A stretch of DNA of 13,673 nucleotides from an uncultured Eubacteriales bacterium (GTDB taxonomy: Bacteria > Bacillota > Clostridia > Oscillospirales > Oscillospiraceae), in NCBI GenBank assembly GCA_934567745.1, contig CAKTJM010000041.1, forward strand, positions 1 to 13,673, given 5' to 3'. A program made the translations under genes and the position numbers. The first letter of the stretch is position 1, and each line of letters opens with the position of its first letter. Of this stretch, positions 11,470-13,673 are shown piece by piece. A model generated the notes under the pieces. The model was not told where the DNA came from. It made no database searches and worked only from the letters and a program-made list of their open reading frames with translations.

Positions 11470-13003
11470 GGCTGGCCTCCTCTCCGACGCGGGTCATGAG
11501 CAGGCCCACCTCTTCCTTGGTGACGGTGCGGCCGTCGACGATGCCGGAGACCTTGCCGCCGCACAGGACGAGGATCCGGTCGCACAGCTCCAGCAGGACG
11601 TCCAGGTCCTCGCCGACGTAGAGGACGGCGACGCCCTGTTCCTTCTGCTCGTTGAGCAGGTGATAGATGGTGTAGGAGGAGTTGATGTCCAGCCCGCGCA
11701 CGGGATAGGCGGTCATGAGCAGGGCGGGGGCGGAGGCGATCTCGCGCCCGACGAGGACCTTCTGCACGTTGCCGCCGGAGAGCTTCCGCACGGGGGTGGT
11801 GATGCTGGGCGTGACGACGCTGAGCTTGTCGCGGATCTCCTCGGCGAGGGAGCGCGGCTGCTTCGCGTCGGTGAAGAAGGACCGGCCGCGGTCGTAGCTC
11901 TTGAGCATCATGTTGCCGATCATGCCCATGGAGCCGACCAGGCCCATGCCCAGACGGTCCTCGGGGACGAAGGCGAGGCTGACGCCCAGGTCGCGGATGG
12001 CCAGGGGCGACATGCCGACGAGGTCCTCCACGCGGGCCGGCTCGCGGCGGCTGTTGTAGAGGATCTTGCCCTCCTGGACGGGATACAGACCGGCGATGGC
12101 CTCGCACAGCTCGCGCTGGCCGCTGCCCGCGATCCCGGCGATGCCGAGGATCTCGCCGCTGCGGGCGGAGAAGGAGACGTGGTCGAGGACGCGCACGCCC
12201 TCACCGTCGACGCAGGTGAGGTCGCGGACGACCAGGCGCTCCTGGGGGTCCTTCGGCTCCGGCCGGTCGATGTTCAGGGTGACGGCGTGGCCGACCATCA
12301 TGTCGGTGAGGGCCTGGGGGTCGGTCTGACTGGTCTCGACGGTGGCGATGTACTGCCCCTTGCGCAGGACGGAGACGCGGTCGGAGATGGCCATGACCTC
12401 GTTGAGCTTGTGGGTGATGATGACGATGGACTTGCCGTCCTCCTTCATGTTCCGCAGGACGCGGAAGAGCTTCTCCGTCTCCTGCGGGGTGAGGACGGCG
12501 GTCGGCTCGTCCAGGATGAGGATGTCGGCCCCGCGGTAGAGGGCCTTGATGATCTCGACGGTCTGCTTCTCGGAGACGGCCATGTCGTAGATCTTACGAT
12601 CCGGGTCCAGCTCGAAGCCGTACCGCGCGCTGATCTCGCGGATCTCCTGGGAAATGGCGCGGCGGTCGAAGCGGCCCCTCCCCTTCAGGCCGAGGACGAT
12701 GTTCTCGGCGGCGGTGAACACGTCCACCAGCTTGAAGTGCTGGTGGATCATGCCGATGTGCAGGTCGAAGGAGTCCTTGGGGGAGCGGATGGACACCTCC
12801 TGTCCATCGACGAAGATCTGGCCGCTGTCGGGGTAGTAGATGCCCGCCAGCATGTTCATGAGCGTGGTCTTGCCGCTGCCGTTCTCACCGAGCAGGGACA
12901 GGATCTCGCCCTTGCGGATGTCCAGGCTCACGTGGTCGTTGGCCACGACGCTGCCGAAGGTCTTCGTGACCTCGCGCAGCTCTACAGCGTTCTCAGGCTG
13001 CAA
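11462..13003 (-). CDS. BMP-type ABC transporter ATP-binding protein, two ATPase domains (NupO-like)
   Basis: A 513-residue cytoplasmic ATPase with two fused ABC domains, energising the two permeases encoded next. Domain 1 (about 5-240) has Walker A GENGSGKTT (39-47), Q-loop Q88, a diverged signature MAVSEKQ (141-147), Walker B ILILDEPT (161-168) and H-loop H198. Domain 2 (about 257-505) has a degenerate Walker A (GIAGSGQREL, 290-298 region), a canonical signature LSGGN (408-412) and the PVRGLD Walker-B segment (434-439) typical of ribose/nucleoside-class ATPases. The predicted start is TTG 13003. No in-frame ATG exists nearby, and GAGGTG at 13012-13017 is 8 nt upstream. Related B. subtilis NupO functions in guanosine uptake; specificity here is inferred. 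Confidence 0.94.
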   Translation of the reverse strand: MQPENAVELREVTKTFGSVVANDHVSLDIRKGEILSLLGENGSGKTTLMNMLAGIYYPDSGQIFVDGQEVSIRSPKDSFDLHIGMIHQHFKLVDVFTAAENIVLGLKGRGRFDRRAISQEIREISARYGFELDPDRKIYDMAVSEKQTVEIIKALYRGADILILDEPTAVLTPQETEKLFRVLRNMKEDGKSIVIITHKLNEVMAISDRVSVLRKGQYIATVETSQTDPQALTDMMVGHAVTLNIDRPEPKDPQERLVVRDLTCVDGEGVRVLDHVSFSARSGEILGIAGIAGSGQRELCEAIAGLYPVQEGKILYNSRREPARVEDLVGMSPLAIRDLGVSLAFVPEDRLGMGLVGSMGMIGNMMLKSYDRGRSFFTDAKQPRSLAEEIRDKLSVVTPSITTPVRKLSGGNVQKVLVGREIASAPALLMTAYPVRGLDINSSYTIYHLLNEQKEQGVAVLYVGEDLDVLLELCDRILVLCGGKVSGIVDGRTVTKEEVGLLMTRVGEEASHA

Positions 13004-13011
13004 GGGACTTT

Positions 13012-13017
13012 CACCTC
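13012..13017 (-). promoter_or_regulatory. Ribosome binding site supporting the TTG start of the ABC ATPase
   Basis: GAGGTG on the minus strand, 8 nt before TTG 13003. It decides the start because no ATG or GTG lies in frame just upstream. Confidence 0.7.
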
Positions 13018-13133
13018 AGTTCTCGTTCTCTTTTCTTCTCGCTCTGACGAGCGGTCTTCTCTCTGTGGCCGGGTGCGCACAGGAGGGCGGACCGGGCGGC
13101 GGTGCGCTCTCCTCTGGGCCCCGGGAACCAAGC

Positions 13134-13160
13134 ACACCCTTGCCGTAGGGGCAAGGGTGT
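13134..13160 (-). other. Stem-loop between binding-protein and ATPase genes (possible attenuator or mRNA stabiliser)
   Basis: The 200-nt gap 13004-13203 holds no gene. An 11-bp perfect stem (ACACCCTTGCC 13134-13144 with GGCAAGGGTGT 13150-13160, 5-nt loop) lies in it, with possible extension by CCAA (13128-13131) pairing TTGG (13160-13163). On the minus strand it is followed only by GCTTGGTTCC, a poor T tract, so partial rather than full termination is likely. A smaller hairpin, GGAGC-AGCA-GCTCC, sits at 13174-13187. Stem-loops after binding-protein genes commonly raise binding-protein mRNA over the membrane components. No second promoter was recognised. Confidence 0.5.
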
Positions 13161-13203
13161 TGGCTCGGTCCGTGGAGCAGCAGCTCCGGGATATCACGTG
13201 GGA

Positions 13204-13673
13204 TCAGGACAGCACGGTGATGCCGTCGATGATGTAGGCGAAGGAGGGAGCGGAGGACGTCTCGTTCTCGGTGTAGTGCTCGCCCTCGGCCAAGTTAAGC
13301 TCCTGGCCGTCGGCATCGACACCGTGGAGCGGGCCGGCGAAGACCTGGACGGAGCCGTCCTTCAGGCCGGCCTCGGCGGTGGCGATCGCGTCAGCAGCGC
13401 CTTCGGGGAAGATGGCCTCGTTGTAGTCGGACAGGTAGCAGGCGCCCTCGGCGAAGGTGCCGCACCAATCCTGGTCGATGGCAGCGCCGTCGATCATGCA
13501 GCCCAGAGCGTACTCATAGTAGGCGCCCCAGTTGATGCGGGCGGAGACGAGAGCGGCCTCGGGGGCGACGGGGATCATGTCGTCGTTGTAGCCGACGGCC
13601 CAGACGCCGTTGTTCTGAGCGGTGGTGGCGGGGGCGGAGGTGTCGGAGTGCTGGGAGATGACGTCGCAGCCCT
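13204..13673 (-). CDS. BMP family ABC transporter substrate-binding protein, C-terminal part (5' end outside window)
   Basis: The last 155 residues of a BMP/Med-family (PnrA-like) lipoprotein that binds nucleosides outside the membrane and delivers them to the permeases. The frame is open to the window edge. The visible part begins GCDVISQHSDTSAPAT and continues to VWAVGYNDDM, the characteristic second-lobe ligand-binding region of BMP proteins. Further on it has NWGAYYEYALGCMIDG and a C-terminal FAGPLHGVDADG segment. The lipoprotein signal and first lobe lie outside the window. It is upstream of, and on the same strand as, the ATPase and permease genes, the standard bmp-nupOPQ order. The M at 13578 is internal, not a start. 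Confidence 0.92.
   Translation of the reverse strand, partial: GCDVISQHSDTSAPATTAQNNGVWAVGYNDDMIPVAPEAALVSARINWGAYYEYALGCMIDGAAIDQDWCGTFAEGACYLSDYNEAIFPEGAADAIATAEAGLKDGSVQVFAGPLHGVDADGQELNLAEGEHYTENETSSAPSFAYIIDGITVLS

Noticed and set aside
10303..13237. Long plus-strand frames antisense to the ABC operon
   Set aside because: Both are repetitive Asp/Gly/Ala/Val-rich shadows; the minus strand encodes motif-complete ATPase and permeases.
1..13673. Mobile elements, CRISPR arrays, tRNA or rRNA genes
   Set aside because: No transposase or integrase reading frame, terminal repeats, spaced direct repeats of CRISPR type, or recognisable RNA gene was found on either strand.

Overview
The window is G+C-rich bacterial chromosome. 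Its gene content points to a spore-forming member of class Clostridia, probably an Oscillospiraceae-type gut anaerobe. Reasons: the holB-ricT order of Firmicutes, a SpoVB-family flippase, a BMP-type nucleoside ABC operon, an AbrB-type regulator, and an anaerobic crotonase / 3-hydroxybutyryl-CoA dehydrogenase pair. The taxonomic placement is inference; there is no rRNA here. No mobile element, CRISPR array, rRNA or tRNA was seen.

Layout. (1) 1-1822, plus strand: the 3' end of holB (DNA polymerase III delta') and ricT, closed by a clear intrinsic terminator. The RicT protein carries an unusually long Arg/Gly/Pro/Gln-rich tail. (2) 1831-2855, plus: a compact, foldable leader and a cation diffusion facilitator gene with a textbook terminator. 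(3) 2914-4817, minus: a two-gene crt-hbd operon with a good promoter and a terminator, encoding the two central steps of crotonyl-CoA/butyryl-CoA formation. (4) 4882-5670, minus: a DUF554 membrane protein with its own strong promoter. (5) 5730-7866, plus, divergent from DUF554: a SpoVB/MATE-type flippase and tadA (tRNA adenosine deaminase), followed by an A+T-richer stretch and a terminator. (6) 7938-9288, minus: an AbrB-like regulator translationally coupled to a membrane acyltransferase, with a promoter and three phased TATG repeats in the leader. (7) 9280-13673, minus: a BMP-family nucleoside-type ABC importer. In transcription order these are the binding protein (cut by the window edge), a 200-nt spacer with a stem-loop, a double-domain ATPase starting at TTG, and two permeases joined by 8-bp overlaps, then a terminator that runs into the AbrB promoter.

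How it fits together. Most of the window is housekeeping metabolism and transport. I found no convincing undescribed multi-gene system. The items most worth a second look are the RicT tail, the structured CDF leader, the AbrB-acyltransferase operon with its phased repeats, the unexplained stretch after tadA, and the stem-loop between the binding protein and ATPase genes.
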